From Phytomonospora sp040655735 (GTDB lineage: Bacteria; Actinomycetota; Actinomycetes; Mycobacteriales; Micromonosporaceae): a DNA stretch of 64,000 nucleotides. Of the stretch, positions 15,730-23,843 are shown piece by piece; within the stretch, counting starts at the first letter, position 1; the number at the start of each line of letters is the position of its first letter. The notes under the pieces were generated by a model that saw nothing but the letters and a program-made list of their open reading frames with translations, was not told the DNA's origin and did no database searches. The stretch lies in assembly GCF_040655735.1 (NCBI RefSeq), contig NZ_JBFAKK010000012.1, positions 62,001 through 126,000 of the forward strand, in the 5' to 3' direction. A program made the position numbers and the translations under genes.

Positions 15730-17424
15730 ATGCCCACCGAAGACACCGGCTCCGGCACCGCGCGCCGAACCATTTTCCGCACCGGAGCGGGCGTCGGCAT
15801 CGCCGCCCTGGGCGCTGCGACGCTCGTCGCCGGCTCCACCACCGCGCAGGCCGAGGAGACCACCACCGGCGCCGCCCCCGCGCCGGCCGTCAACCCCGCA
15901 TTCCCCAAGTACGAACTGCGCGCCTCCTGGATCGCCAGCACCGTCAACATCGACTGGCCCAGCAGGCCCGGTCTCGACGTCGCCACGCAGAAGGCCGAAC
16001 TGGTCCGCTGGCTCGACGAGGCGGTCGCCTACGGCTTCAACGCCGTGATGTTCCAGATCCGCCCCACCGCCGACGCGTTCTGGCCCTCGCCCCACGAGCC
16101 GTGGTCGCGCTGGCTGACCGGTTCGCAGGGCGTCGACCCCGGCTACGACCCCCTTGAGTACGCCGTCGCCGAGGCCCACAAGCGCGGCCTGGAGATCCAC
16201 GGGTGGTTCAACCCGTTCCGGATCTCCATGGCCTCGGTCAGCAACGACGTCGGCATCGACCCGTCCAAGCTCGTCGACGGCCACCCCGCCAAGGACAACC
16301 CCGACTGGGTCGTCGCCTACCCCGCCGACGCCCCCACCAGCGGGAAGCTCTACTACGACCCGGGTGTGCCGGCCGCGCGTCAGCACAACGTCGACGCGAT
16401 CTGCCACGCCGCCGAGAACTACGACCTCGACGGCGTCCACTTCGACGACTACTTCTACCCCTATCCCGTGGGGACGTCGGAGTTCCTCGACGATGCGAGC
16501 TTCGCCGAGTACGGCGGGGACTACACCGACAAGAAGGCGTGGCGCCGCAACAACGTCGACGAGTTCGTCAAGGCGATCTCCGACCGGCTGCGCCGCAACC
16601 GGCCCGGGATCAAGTTCGGCATCAGCCCCTTCGGCGTGTGGCGCAACAAGGCCGACGACCCGGTCCTGGGCTCCGACACCGCCGCGGGCGCGCCGACCTA
16701 CGACGTCCTCTTCGCCGACACCCGCAAGTGGGTCCTGGAGGAGTGGATCGACTACATCGTTCCGCAGGTCTACTGGGCCGACTCGCTCGCCGTTGCCAGC
16801 TACGGCAAGATCGTGCGCTGGTGGGACGAGGTGTGCCGCGGCACGAACGTGCAGCTGTTCATCGGCGAGGCGACCTACAAGGTCAACGCCTCCACCCAGT
16901 CGCCCGAGTGGAACAACGACGCCCACGAGCTCGACCGGCACGTCGTCCTCGGCCGTGAGCTGGGCGACGTCGACGGCAACATCTACTTCTCCGCGAAGTC
17001 GGTGCGCGCCAACGAGCTCAACGCGATGGGCATCATCCGCGACGCGCACTACCAGCGTCCCGCGCTGATCCCGCCGTCCGACGACCGTCAGCGCAGGCCC
17101 GACCGTCCCGAGATCAACGACGCGCGCTGGCGCGACGGGAAGCTCGAACTGCGCTTCGGCTGCGGCCGCGGGCGTGGAGGCGGGCACGGGCACGGTCGTC
17201 GTGAGGCGACCTGGTACGCCGTGTGGCGCTTCGACGGGCACCGCCGGGACGTCGACGCCGGTGACATCGCCGACGCCACCGCTCTGGTGGGCCGCGTGCA
17301 CGCCGACGCCGACGGCGAGTTCGTCGACGCCACGGCGGTGCGCGGGCGCAAGTACACCTACGCGGTGACCGCGTACAACCAGAACTGGACCGAGAGCAAG
17401 ATCAGCAAGGCGCGCAAGGTCTAG
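15730..17424 (+). CDS. Secreted GHL10/DUF187 glycoside-hydrolase-like protein with a FnIII-like tail
   Basis: The 564-residue protein has a twin-arginine-like signal (GTARRTIFRTGAG). A TIM-barrel of the GHL10 (YngK/DUF187) type follows: ELRASWIASTVNIDWP, FNAVMFQIRPTADAF, GLEIHGWFNPFRIS, the hallmark VHFDDYFYPYP, GISPFGVWRNK and YIVPQVYWA. The C-terminal 110 residues resemble a fibronectin type III domain interrupted by a Gly/Arg/His-rich insert (GRGRGGGHGHGRR). Members are thought to act on polysaccharides or peptidoglycan-linked sugars; the substrate here is unknown. RBS AAAGGAAAA precedes the ATG. It is divergent from the two propeller genes. Confidence 0.85.
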   Translation: MPTEDTGSGTARRTIFRTGAGVGIAALGAATLVAGSTTAQAEETTTGAAPAPAVNPAFPKYELRASWIASTVNIDWPSRPGLDVATQKAELVRWLDEAVAYGFNAVMFQIRPTADAFWPSPHEPWSRWLTGSQGVDPGYDPLEYAVAEAHKRGLEIHGWFNPFRISMASVSNDVGIDPSKLVDGHPAKDNPDWVVAYPADAPTSGKLYYDPGVPAARQHNVDAICHAAENYDLDGVHFDDYFYPYPVGTSEFLDDASFAEYGGDYTDKKAWRRNNVDEFVKAISDRLRRNRPGIKFGISPFGVWRNKADDPVLGSDTAAGAPTYDVLFADTRKWVLEEWIDYIVPQVYWADSLAVASYGKIVRWWDEVCRGTNVQLFIGEATYKVNASTQSPEWNNDAHELDRHVVLGRELGDVDGNIYFSAKSVRANELNAMGIIRDAHYQRPALIPPSDDRQRRPDRPEINDARWRDGKLELRFGCGRGRGGGHGHGRREATWYAVWRFDGHRRDVDAGDIADATALVGRVHADADGEFVDATAVRGRKYTYAVTAYNQNWTESKISKARKV

Positions 17425-17509
17425 TCTCTACACGGCGGCGCCGACCCCGGCCTGGGCACGGAACGGGGGCGGTGCCGTCGTTTTGCCTGCGTTGCGGCTA
17501 CCGCTTCTG

Positions 17510-17982
17510 CCCCTCGCGCGACAGTCCGCTGCTCGACGGCTCCATCGACCCCGAGCGCTATCTGGCGCTGCTCGCCGACGGGGTTCTCGACGTGGGAAAC
17601 CCCTGTTCATCGGGCCGGTGCCGAGAGCATCGCCGGGCAGAGCCTCGGCGGCCTGGCGGCGCTCCACGCCGCACAGCAGGCGCCCGACCTCGTCGGGCTC
17701 GCGCTGGCGCAGTCGGCCTCGCTCAACTGGGTCACCGACGCCGACGCCGCCACTGCCGCCCTCCCCGCCGCGCAGGAAGCGTCCACCACCGGCGGCGTGC
17801 GGTACTTCCTGGAGGTCGGGCGCCACGAGCCCACCCTGCTCGAACCCAACCGCCGCCTCCACCGCGCCTTGCGCGACGCGGGAGCCGACGTCGTCTACCG
17901 CGAGTTCCAGGGCGGCCACGACTACACCTGCTGGCGCGGCGGGCTCGCCGACGGGCTCCTCGCGCTGCTGGGAGGGGCGTGA
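17510..17982 (+). pseudogene. Remnant of a Fes-like (enterochelin esterase family) alpha/beta-hydrolase
   Basis: The C-terminal half is clear in one frame from about 17626: the nucleophile elbow AGQSLGGLAAL, then LALAQSASLNW, FLEVGRHEP, and the histidine box EFQGGHDYTCWRGGL. Upstream, a fragment matching the family's early strand (SPLLDGSIDPERYLALLADG) lies in a different frame, and the roughly 60-80 residues expected between them are missing. A deletion plus frame change has therefore destroyed the gene. Intact relatives hydrolyse siderophore or other trilactone esters. Confidence 0.7.
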
Positions 17983-18016
17983 CCCGACGGGCAGTCCCGG
18001 GGCACGGTCCCAAGTG

Positions 18017-19153
18017 TCAGGAGTTGGCCACCGTGATGATCTCTACGGCGCCGAACAGCCTGGTGCGACCCTTGTTGCCCAGCTCGGTGAGGATTCCCTG
18101 AGCCACGAGTTTCTCGACGGTCAGCAGTGCGGTGCGGTGACTGACGCCGAGAAGGTCGCGGACGTGGTTGATCGTCACGGCCGGAGTCACGAACAGCGCG
18201 TTGACCAGACTGGGGAGCATCGCCGAAGCTCGCGCGACCATGACTTGCGACAGGTACCGCCCTTGCAACTCCTGTAGGTTCCTGGCCCGGCGTGCCGCGT
18301 CTTTCGCCTGCTCGGCCATGCCACTCAGGAAGAAGGTCAGCCAGCCTGTCCAGTCGCCGTGGGTGGACACCCGGAGCAGCCCCTCGTAATAGGCGTCCCT
18401 GCGGGGTTCGATCCATGCGGAGATGTCGAGGAGGGGGGCCGGTAGCAGGCCCCATTCCAACAGGAGCATGACGATGAGCAGGCGGCCGACACGGCCGTTG
18501 CCGTCGGCGAAAGGGTGAATGGCCTCGAACTGGTAGTGGAGGCAGCCGATCCGGATGAGCGGGGGCAGGTCGTCATCGGCGTGGAGATACTTCTCGAACG
18601 CATCCAGGCATTGCCAGAGCCGATCGACCGGAGGGGGGACGAAGCTCGCGTGCTCGATGGTCCGGCCGCCGATCCAGTTCTGGCTTTCGCGGACGTCGCC
18701 GGGATGGGCGTAGCCGCCGCGAACGCCGGTCATGAGGGCCTTGTGGGCTTCTCGAAGCAAGGGCACGCTGAGAGGCAGCCGCCGATCCGGAGCCGTGACG
18801 AGTTCAAGCGCCTTCACGTAGTTGAGCACCTCGCGAATGTCATCGCGAGGGTCAACGATCGCATCGAGTTCGAACAGCGCCAGCTCGGACTCCGATGCGC
18901 GGGTGCCCTCGATCCGGCTGGACTGGACGGCCTCGCGTCGAGTGATAGGGGCGGTCATGATCTCGGGATTCGGCAGCATCCTCCCCAGACCGGCCAGTTC
19001 GCCGACCGCACGCTCGGCCGCCGCGGACAGGCCGACCAGCGTCCGGTCGAAGACGATCTCCGGCGGCAGCGGCGGCGGCATGAAAGCGGTCGCCCCCTGG
19101 CCGACGGTGATCAGATTGTGCCGCTGATCGGGTGCGAACTGGTTTTCGAACAT
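18017..19153 (-). CDS. Fic family AMPylase-like protein with C-terminal winged helix
   Basis: The 378-residue protein has the Fic core motif HPFADGNGRVGR (213-224) with catalytic His213, and an N-terminal inhibitory motif SSRIEG (78-83; the S-x3-E-G pattern), making it a class II Fic protein. The N-terminal domain resembles Fic_N. The C-terminus is a winged helix (VTINHVRDLLGVSHRTALLT, then a KGRTRLF wing), as in DNA-binding Fic regulators. Fic enzymes usually transfer AMP from ATP to hydroxyl groups of target proteins. A long inverted repeat directly upstream suggests autorepression through the winged helix. No antitoxin-like partner lies next to it. Confidence 0.92.
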   Translation of the reverse strand: MFENQFAPDQRHNLITVGQGATAFMPPPLPPEIVFDRTLVGLSAAAERAVGELAGLGRMLPNPEIMTAPITRREAVQSSRIEGTRASESELALFELDAIVDPRDDIREVLNYVKALELVTAPDRRLPLSVPLLREAHKALMTGVRGGYAHPGDVRESQNWIGGRTIEHASFVPPPVDRLWQCLDAFEKYLHADDDLPPLIRIGCLHYQFEAIHPFADGNGRVGRLLIVMLLLEWGLLPAPLLDISAWIEPRRDAYYEGLLRVSTHGDWTGWLTFFLSGMAEQAKDAARRARNLQELQGRYLSQVMVARASAMLPSLVNALFVTPAVTINHVRDLLGVSHRTALLTVEKLVAQGILTELGNKGRTRLFGAVEIITVANS

Positions 19154-19165
19154 CAGCCCTACTCG

Positions 19166-19220
19166 ATGTATTGATACTTTGGGGTGCTCAGAGTATCAAT
19201 ACATGACTGGATTGATACTT
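19166..19220. promoter_or_regulatory. Operator/promoter of the Fic gene: 13-bp inverted repeat plus third half-site
   Basis: ATGTATTGATACT (19166-19178) and its perfect complement (19192-19204) are 13 bp apart, and a third copy of the core, ATTGATACTT, follows at 19211-19220. The stretch is much more AT-rich than its surroundings and begins 13 bp upstream of the Fic start codon. Confidence 0.8.
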
Positions 19221-19281
19221 GGCCATCATTGTCTTTGTGGCCTGAAGTGTCTTTTGTCGAGCCGTGTCCGTTATCGGCCCC

Positions 19282-20325
19282 TCAAGCCCCCCTCAACATC
19301 CACCTCCTCCCCGGCCGTTCCACCCACTCGTGCAGCAGCCACGACAGCCCCAGCGACACCCCTCCCGCCAGCGCCGTCATCCCCAGCGCGGGAAACACCC
19401 CCAACTGCGGGTGCCGCGCCCACACGTACTCGCCGGTCCTGATCACCAGGATGTGCACCATGTAGAACGCGAACGACAGCTCGCCCAGCCTCACCACCAG
19501 CGGGTGCCGTGCCAGCGACCGCTTCCCGTCGACGTCGGCGACCGCGCCCGCCACGATGAGCAGCCCGAACCCGACGACGGTGCAGGCCGCGTGGCGAAAC
19601 GGCCCCGGCGTGAACACCGCCGACGTGGCGTACCCCACCGCCGTCACGGCCAGCGCCACCGGATACCCGACGCCGCGCCAGGCTCCCAGGCGCACAAGGC
19701 GGGCGAGGGCGACGCCCAGGGCGAACTCCGCCAGTCGCACCGGCGGGAAGAAGTAGACGACCCGGGGCTCCAGGAACAGCGGCGCCGTCACCACGACCAC
19801 CGTCGCGGCCGCCGCCGTCGTCCACAGCCAACCCGGCGACAACCGGCGGGTGAGCCGATAAAGCAGCGGGAAGGCCAGGTAGAAGAACACCTCGCAGGCC
19901 AGCGACCAGCTCACCGGATTCAGGCTCTGGTCGTAGGCCGGCACCGGCACCCAGCTGTGCACCAGCAGGAGGTTCGCGGTGGCGGCCTCGGCGCTCGGCA
20001 CCAGTCCCGGCACGAGCTGGAACGCCAGCAGCAGGGCGGCGCCGGCGGTGACCACGTGCACCGGGTAGACCCGCGCCAGCCTTCGCCGCCAGAAGCTCAC
20101 GGGCCCGTCGCCGTCGCGCGCCGACCAGGCCAGCACGAAGCCGGACAGGATGAAGAAGAAGGAGACACCGGTCGCGCCCGCACCGAACAGCCACCGGACG
20201 GGTTGCCCGGCGCCGTCGCCGTCGAAGTACCGCACGACGTGGACGTGCAGCCCGAAGACCAGAAGCGCGGCGAACCACCGCATGCCGGTAAGGGATGGAA
20301 GGTGCTCATTACGGCTTTTGAGCAT
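19282..20325 (-). CDS. Acyltransferase 3 family membrane protein (OafA/YrhL-like)
   Basis: The 347-residue protein has about ten hydrophobic segments and the family's start (LPSLTGMRWFAALLVFGLHV, containing the conserved R and the catalytic His). FFFILSGFVLAW and NPVSWSLACEVFFYLAFPLL follow. Such enzymes O-acylate extracytoplasmic sugars or antibiotics. The ATG at 20325 lacks a Shine-Dalgarno but has TACCCT 6 nt upstream on the same strand, so a leaderless start is likely. It is divergent from hemL, with only 100 bp between. Confidence 0.88.
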   Translation of the reverse strand: MLKSRNEHLPSLTGMRWFAALLVFGLHVHVVRYFDGDGAGQPVRWLFGAGATGVSFFFILSGFVLAWSARDGDGPVSFWRRRLARVYPVHVVTAGAALLLAFQLVPGLVPSAEAATANLLLVHSWVPVPAYDQSLNPVSWSLACEVFFYLAFPLLYRLTRRLSPGWLWTTAAAATVVVVTAPLFLEPRVVYFFPPVRLAEFALGVALARLVRLGAWRGVGYPVALAVTAVGYATSAVFTPGPFRHAACTVVGFGLLIVAGAVADVDGKRSLARHPLVVRLGELSFAFYMVHILVIRTGEYVWARHPQLGVFPALGMTALAGGVSLGLSWLLHEWVERPGRRWMLRGA

Positions 20326-20425
20326 CGGGGGAGGGTAGCCGACGAAAATGTGAAGGCGGTTACAGTCCGCCCCCGGTGCCACCCCTCTCAGCTTCCGGGC
20401 CGGACTCGGCTGCGACAATCCGCCA

Positions 20426-21724
20426 GTGGCCGACATCCAGAGCACCGACAAGTCGCGAGAACTCTTCGACCGCGCCGCACGGGTCGTGCCCGGTGGCGTG
20501 AACTCCCCGGTCCGGGCGTTCCGCTCGGTCGGCGGCACACCCCGCTTCATGACCGGCGGCGAGGGCTGCCGCATGACCGACGCCGACGGCAACACCTACG
20601 TCGACCTCGTCGGCTCGTGGGGCCCGCTGATCCTCGGGCACGCGCACCCGCACGTGATCGGCGCCGTCACGGCCGCCGCCGCGAAGGGCACGTCCTTCGG
20701 TACGCCGACTCCCGGTGAGGTCGCCCTCGCCGAGGAGCTCGTCTCCCGCACCGGCGTCGAGCGCGTCCGCATGGTCAACTCCGGCACCGAGGCCACCATG
20801 AGCGCCCTGCGCCTGGCCCGCGCCGCCACCGGCCGCACCAAGATCATCAAGTTCGCCGGCTGCTACCACGGCCACGTCGACCCGCTCCTGGCCGCCGCCG
20901 GCTCCGGCGTGGCGACCCTGGCGCTGCCCGACTCGCCCGGCGTGGTCGGCACCGACGAGACCATCGTCGTGCCCTACAACGACGTCGACGCCGTCACCAA
21001 GGCCTTCGCCGAGTACGACGGCCAGATCGCCTGCGTCATCACCGAGGCCGCCGCCGGGAACATGGGCGTTGTCGCCCCCCGCGACGGCTTCAACCGCAAG
21101 CTCTCCGACCTCTGCCGCGCCAACGGCGCCCTGCTCATCTTCGACGAGGTGATGACCGGGTTCCGCGTCTCCAAGAACGGCTGGGCCGGCCACACCGGCG
21201 AGACCGCCGACCTGTTCACCTACGGCAAGGTCATGGGCGGCGGCCTGCCCGCGGCGGCCTTCGGTGGCCGCGCCGAGCTGATGGACCAGCTCGCCCCCTC
21301 CGGCCCGGTCTACCAGGCGGGCACCCTGTCGGGAAACCCCCTGGCCTGCGCCGCCGGCCTGGCCACCCTCGAACTGTGCACCGACGAGCTGTACGCCAAG
21401 CTCGACGCCCTCTCCCAGACCATCGGCGACGCGGCCTCGACGGCCCTGTCCGAGGCCGGTGTCCCGCACCGCGTCTCGCGCGCGGGCAACATGTTCAGCG
21501 TGTTCTTCACCGCAGACGACGTCTTCGACTTCGCCGGCGCGCAGAAGCAGAACATCGCCGCCTACCGCGCGTTCTTCCACGAGATGCTGCTCAAGGGCGT
21601 CTATCTGCCCCCCAGCGCCTACGAGACCTGGTTCATGTCGGGAGCCCTCGACGACGCGGCCGTCTCACAGATCACCGACGCTCTCCCGTTCGCGGCCCGC
21701 GCTGCGGCTAAGGTCGCACCGTGA
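20426..21724 (+). CDS. hemL: Glutamate-1-semialdehyde 2,1-aminomutase
   Basis: The 432-residue PLP enzyme converts glutamate 1-semialdehyde to 5-aminolevulinate in the C5 heme pathway. FDRAARVVPGGVNSPVRAF, NSGTEATMSALRLAR, LLIFDEVMTGFR (Asp240) and FTYGKVMGGGLPAAAFGG (PLP-binding Lys268) identify it, and the length is standard. The GTG start has GACAAT 6 nt upstream and no Shine-Dalgarno, suggesting a leaderless message. Five genes for a phosphatase and cytochrome c maturation follow closely, the same order as in mycobacteria. Confidence 0.97.
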   Translation: MADIQSTDKSRELFDRAARVVPGGVNSPVRAFRSVGGTPRFMTGGEGCRMTDADGNTYVDLVGSWGPLILGHAHPHVIGAVTAAAAKGTSFGTPTPGEVALAEELVSRTGVERVRMVNSGTEATMSALRLARAATGRTKIIKFAGCYHGHVDPLLAAAGSGVATLALPDSPGVVGTDETIVVPYNDVDAVTKAFAEYDGQIACVITEAAAGNMGVVAPRDGFNRKLSDLCRANGALLIFDEVMTGFRVSKNGWAGHTGETADLFTYGKVMGGGLPAAAFGGRAELMDQLAPSGPVYQAGTLSGNPLACAAGLATLELCTDELYAKLDALSQTIGDAASTALSEAGVPHRVSRAGNMFSVFFTADDVFDFAGAQKQNIAAYRAFFHEMLLKGVYLPPSAYETWFMSGALDDAAVSQITDALPFAARAAAKVAP

Positions 21725-22392
21725 GCACAGCTCGACCCGGTAACACCGACAAGACAGTGGTGCACGTCCTGCGCCACGGCGAGGTGCACAATCCGGCGCG
21801 CATCCTCTACGGGCGCATCGCCGGCTACAAGCTGTCGACCCTCGGCGAGCAGATGGCCGAGGTCGCCGCACAGTCCCTCGAAGGCCGCGACGTGACCTAC
21901 GTGGTCGCCTCGCCGCTGGAGCGCGCCCAGCAGACCGCCGAACCCTTCGGGAAACTCTTCGCCACGCAGGTCGCCGTCGACGACGACCTCATCGAGTCGG
22001 AGAACTTCTTCGAGGGCAAGGTCGTGTCGGTCGGCGACGGCGCCCTGCGCGACCCGCGCAACTGGTGGCGCCTGCGCGACCCCTTCACCCCCTCCTGGGG
22101 CGAGCCGTACCGGATGATCGCCAAGCGCATGTTCACCGCCCTGCACGCCGCGCGCGTCAAGGCGCAGGGACACGAAGCCGTGTGCGTCTCGCACCAGCTG
22201 CCGATCTGGACGCTGCGCCGCTACGCCGAGGGCAAGCGCCTGTGGCACGACCCGCGCCGCCGCCAGTGCGCCCTGGCCAGCCTGACCTCCTTCCACTTCG
22301 AGGGCTCCAAGCTGGTCGGCGTCGGCTACGACGAGCCCGCCGCGGCCCTCATCGCGCAGTCGGCGACCGCCGCGCAGGCCAAGGGCGCCTGA
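21721..22392 (+). CDS. Histidine phosphatase family protein
   Basis: The 223-residue protein has the phosphoglycerate-mutase-like RHGE motif (R18-E21), VVASPLERAQQTAEPF, and the second catalytic His in VCVSHQLPIWTLRR. Its GTG overlaps the hemL stop by 4 bp. The gene is conserved between hemL and the cytochrome c genes in actinobacteria. The substrate is unknown; an HWHDPRRR-like segment near 175-182 is typical of this subgroup. Confidence 0.88.
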   Translation: MSTARPGNTDKTVVHVLRHGEVHNPARILYGRIAGYKLSTLGEQMAEVAAQSLEGRDVTYVVASPLERAQQTAEPFGKLFATQVAVDDDLIESENFFEGKVVSVGDGALRDPRNWWRLRDPFTPSWGEPYRMIAKRMFTALHAARVKAQGHEAVCVSHQLPIWTLRRYAEGKRLWHDPRRRQCALASLTSFHFEGSKLVGVGYDEPAAALIAQSATAAQAKGA

Positions 22393-22393
22393 C

Positions 22394-22993
22394 ATGCGCG
22401 TGAAACCCCTCGCCGCGGTGCTCGCCGCGCTGTTCCTGCTCTCCGCCTGCGGTTCGGGCGGCGACGCCGCGACCAACCAGCAGGCCTACGTCAGCCAGGA
22501 CGGACAGACCACCGTCTACGACAACCCCGCCGACCGGCCGACGGCCCCCGCTCTGAGCGGCGAGGACCTGCACGGCAACACCCTCGACGTCGCCGCCGCC
22601 TACCCCGGCAAGGTCATCGTGGTCAACTTCTGGGCCTCCTGGTGCGCCCCCTGCCGCGCCGAGGGTCCCGAGCTCGTCGAGGTCGCCGAGGCCACCGCGG
22701 CCCTCGACGTCGTGTTCGTCGGCATCGACATCCGCGACGAGCGCAGCAAGGCCCAGGCCTTCGAGCAGGGCCTCGGCGTGGGCTACCCCAGCTTCTTCGA
22801 CCCCTCGGGCCGGCTGTCGCTGCAGTTCACCGACGTCCCCCCGACCACCATCCCGGCCACGATCGTCATCGATCGCGAGGGCCGCATCGCCGCGGTGTTC
22901 CGCAAGGCCCTGATCGCCTCGGCGCTCCAGCCGACCGTCGAGCAGATCGCCCTGGAGTCGGGCCCGCGACCGAATCCCTCGGCCTCGGAGTGA
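22394..22993 (+). CDS. TlpA/ResA-like thiol-disulfide oxidoreductase lipoprotein
   Basis: The 199-residue protein has a lipoprotein signal (LLSAC, lipidated Cys19) and a thioredoxin fold with VVNFWASWCAPCRAE (Cys84, Cys87) and the cis-Pro loop PPTTIPATIVID. It should keep apocytochrome c heme-binding cysteines reduced outside the membrane, receiving electrons from CcdA. Its start lies one base after the phosphatase stop. Confidence 0.92.
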   Translation: MRVKPLAAVLAALFLLSACGSGGDAATNQQAYVSQDGQTTVYDNPADRPTAPALSGEDLHGNTLDVAAAYPGKVIVVNFWASWCAPCRAEGPELVEVAEATAALDVVFVGIDIRDERSKAQAFEQGLGVGYPSFFDPSGRLSLQFTDVPPTTIPATIVIDREGRIAAVFRKALIASALQPTVEQIALESGPRPNPSASE

Positions 22994-23093
22994 CCATGCG
23001 CTCGTCCGGGACCTGAAAGTCGATCACCAACACCATGGTTCTACGATGTGTCGAACTTACGCGAGCGGACCGGCGCGCTGAGAGGAGGCCGCG

Positions 23094-23843
23094 GTGAACG
23101 GCTTCTCCGAGATGGCCACCGGCGGCCCGATCCTCATCGCCATCGCCGTGGCCGCACTCGCCGGGCTGGTCAGCTTCGCCTCCCCGTGCATCCTCCCGCT
23201 GGTCCCCGGCTACCTCTCCTACGTGACCGGGCTGGCCGGCTCCGACCTCGACTCCGGCGAGAAGCGCGGCCGCATCATCGCCGGCTGCGCCCTGTTCATC
23301 GCCGGCTTCACCGTCGTGTTCACCCTGATCGGCTTCGCCTTCGCCACCGTCGGCCAGACGCTCATGGTCAACGCCCCGACCGTCGAGCGCTGGGTCGGCG
23401 TCGGCATCATCGCCCTCGGCGTGGTGTTCCTCGGGATCATCCCCGGCACGCAGGGCATGTGGCGCTCCAACCGCAAGCTCCCCGACGCCGGCCTGCTCGG
23501 CGCCCCCGTCCTCGGCGCGGTCTTCGCGCTGTCCTGGACGCCGTGCCTGTCGCCGACCCTCGGCGCGGTCCTCGGCATGTCGGCCGTCTCCGGGCAGGCC
23601 GGGCGAGGCGTCGTCCTCGCCGTGGCCTACTGCCTCGGACTCGGCCTCCCCTTCCTGGCCTTCGGGCTGGGCTTTCGCAAACTACTCGGCGTCTTCGCCT
23701 TCATCCGCCGCCACAGCCGCTGGGTCACCGCCATCGGCGGGATCCTGCTGATCCTGGTCGGCCTCGCCCTCGTCACCGGCGTGTGGGGCGACTTCAACAA
23801 CTGGCTGCGCGCCGAGGTCGGACCCGGCGAGGTGGGCATATGA
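23094..23843 (+). CDS. ccdA: Cytochrome c biogenesis protein CcdA
   Basis: The 249-residue protein has six membrane helices and the paired cysteines of the family (FASPCILPLVPGYLS and SWTPCLSPTLG), which move reducing equivalents from cytoplasmic thioredoxin to the outside. A GAGGAGG site precedes the GTG. The 100-bp gap before it is the largest in this operon. The stop overlaps the ResB start by 4 bp. Confidence 0.95.
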   Translation: MNGFSEMATGGPILIAIAVAALAGLVSFASPCILPLVPGYLSYVTGLAGSDLDSGEKRGRIIAGCALFIAGFTVVFTLIGFAFATVGQTLMVNAPTVERWVGVGIIALGVVFLGIIPGTQGMWRSNRKLPDAGLLGAPVLGAVFALSWTPCLSPTLGAVLGMSAVSGQAGRGVVLAVAYCLGLGLPFLAFGLGFRKLLGVFAFIRRHSRWVTAIGGILLILVGLALVTGVWGDFNNWLRAEVGPGEVGI

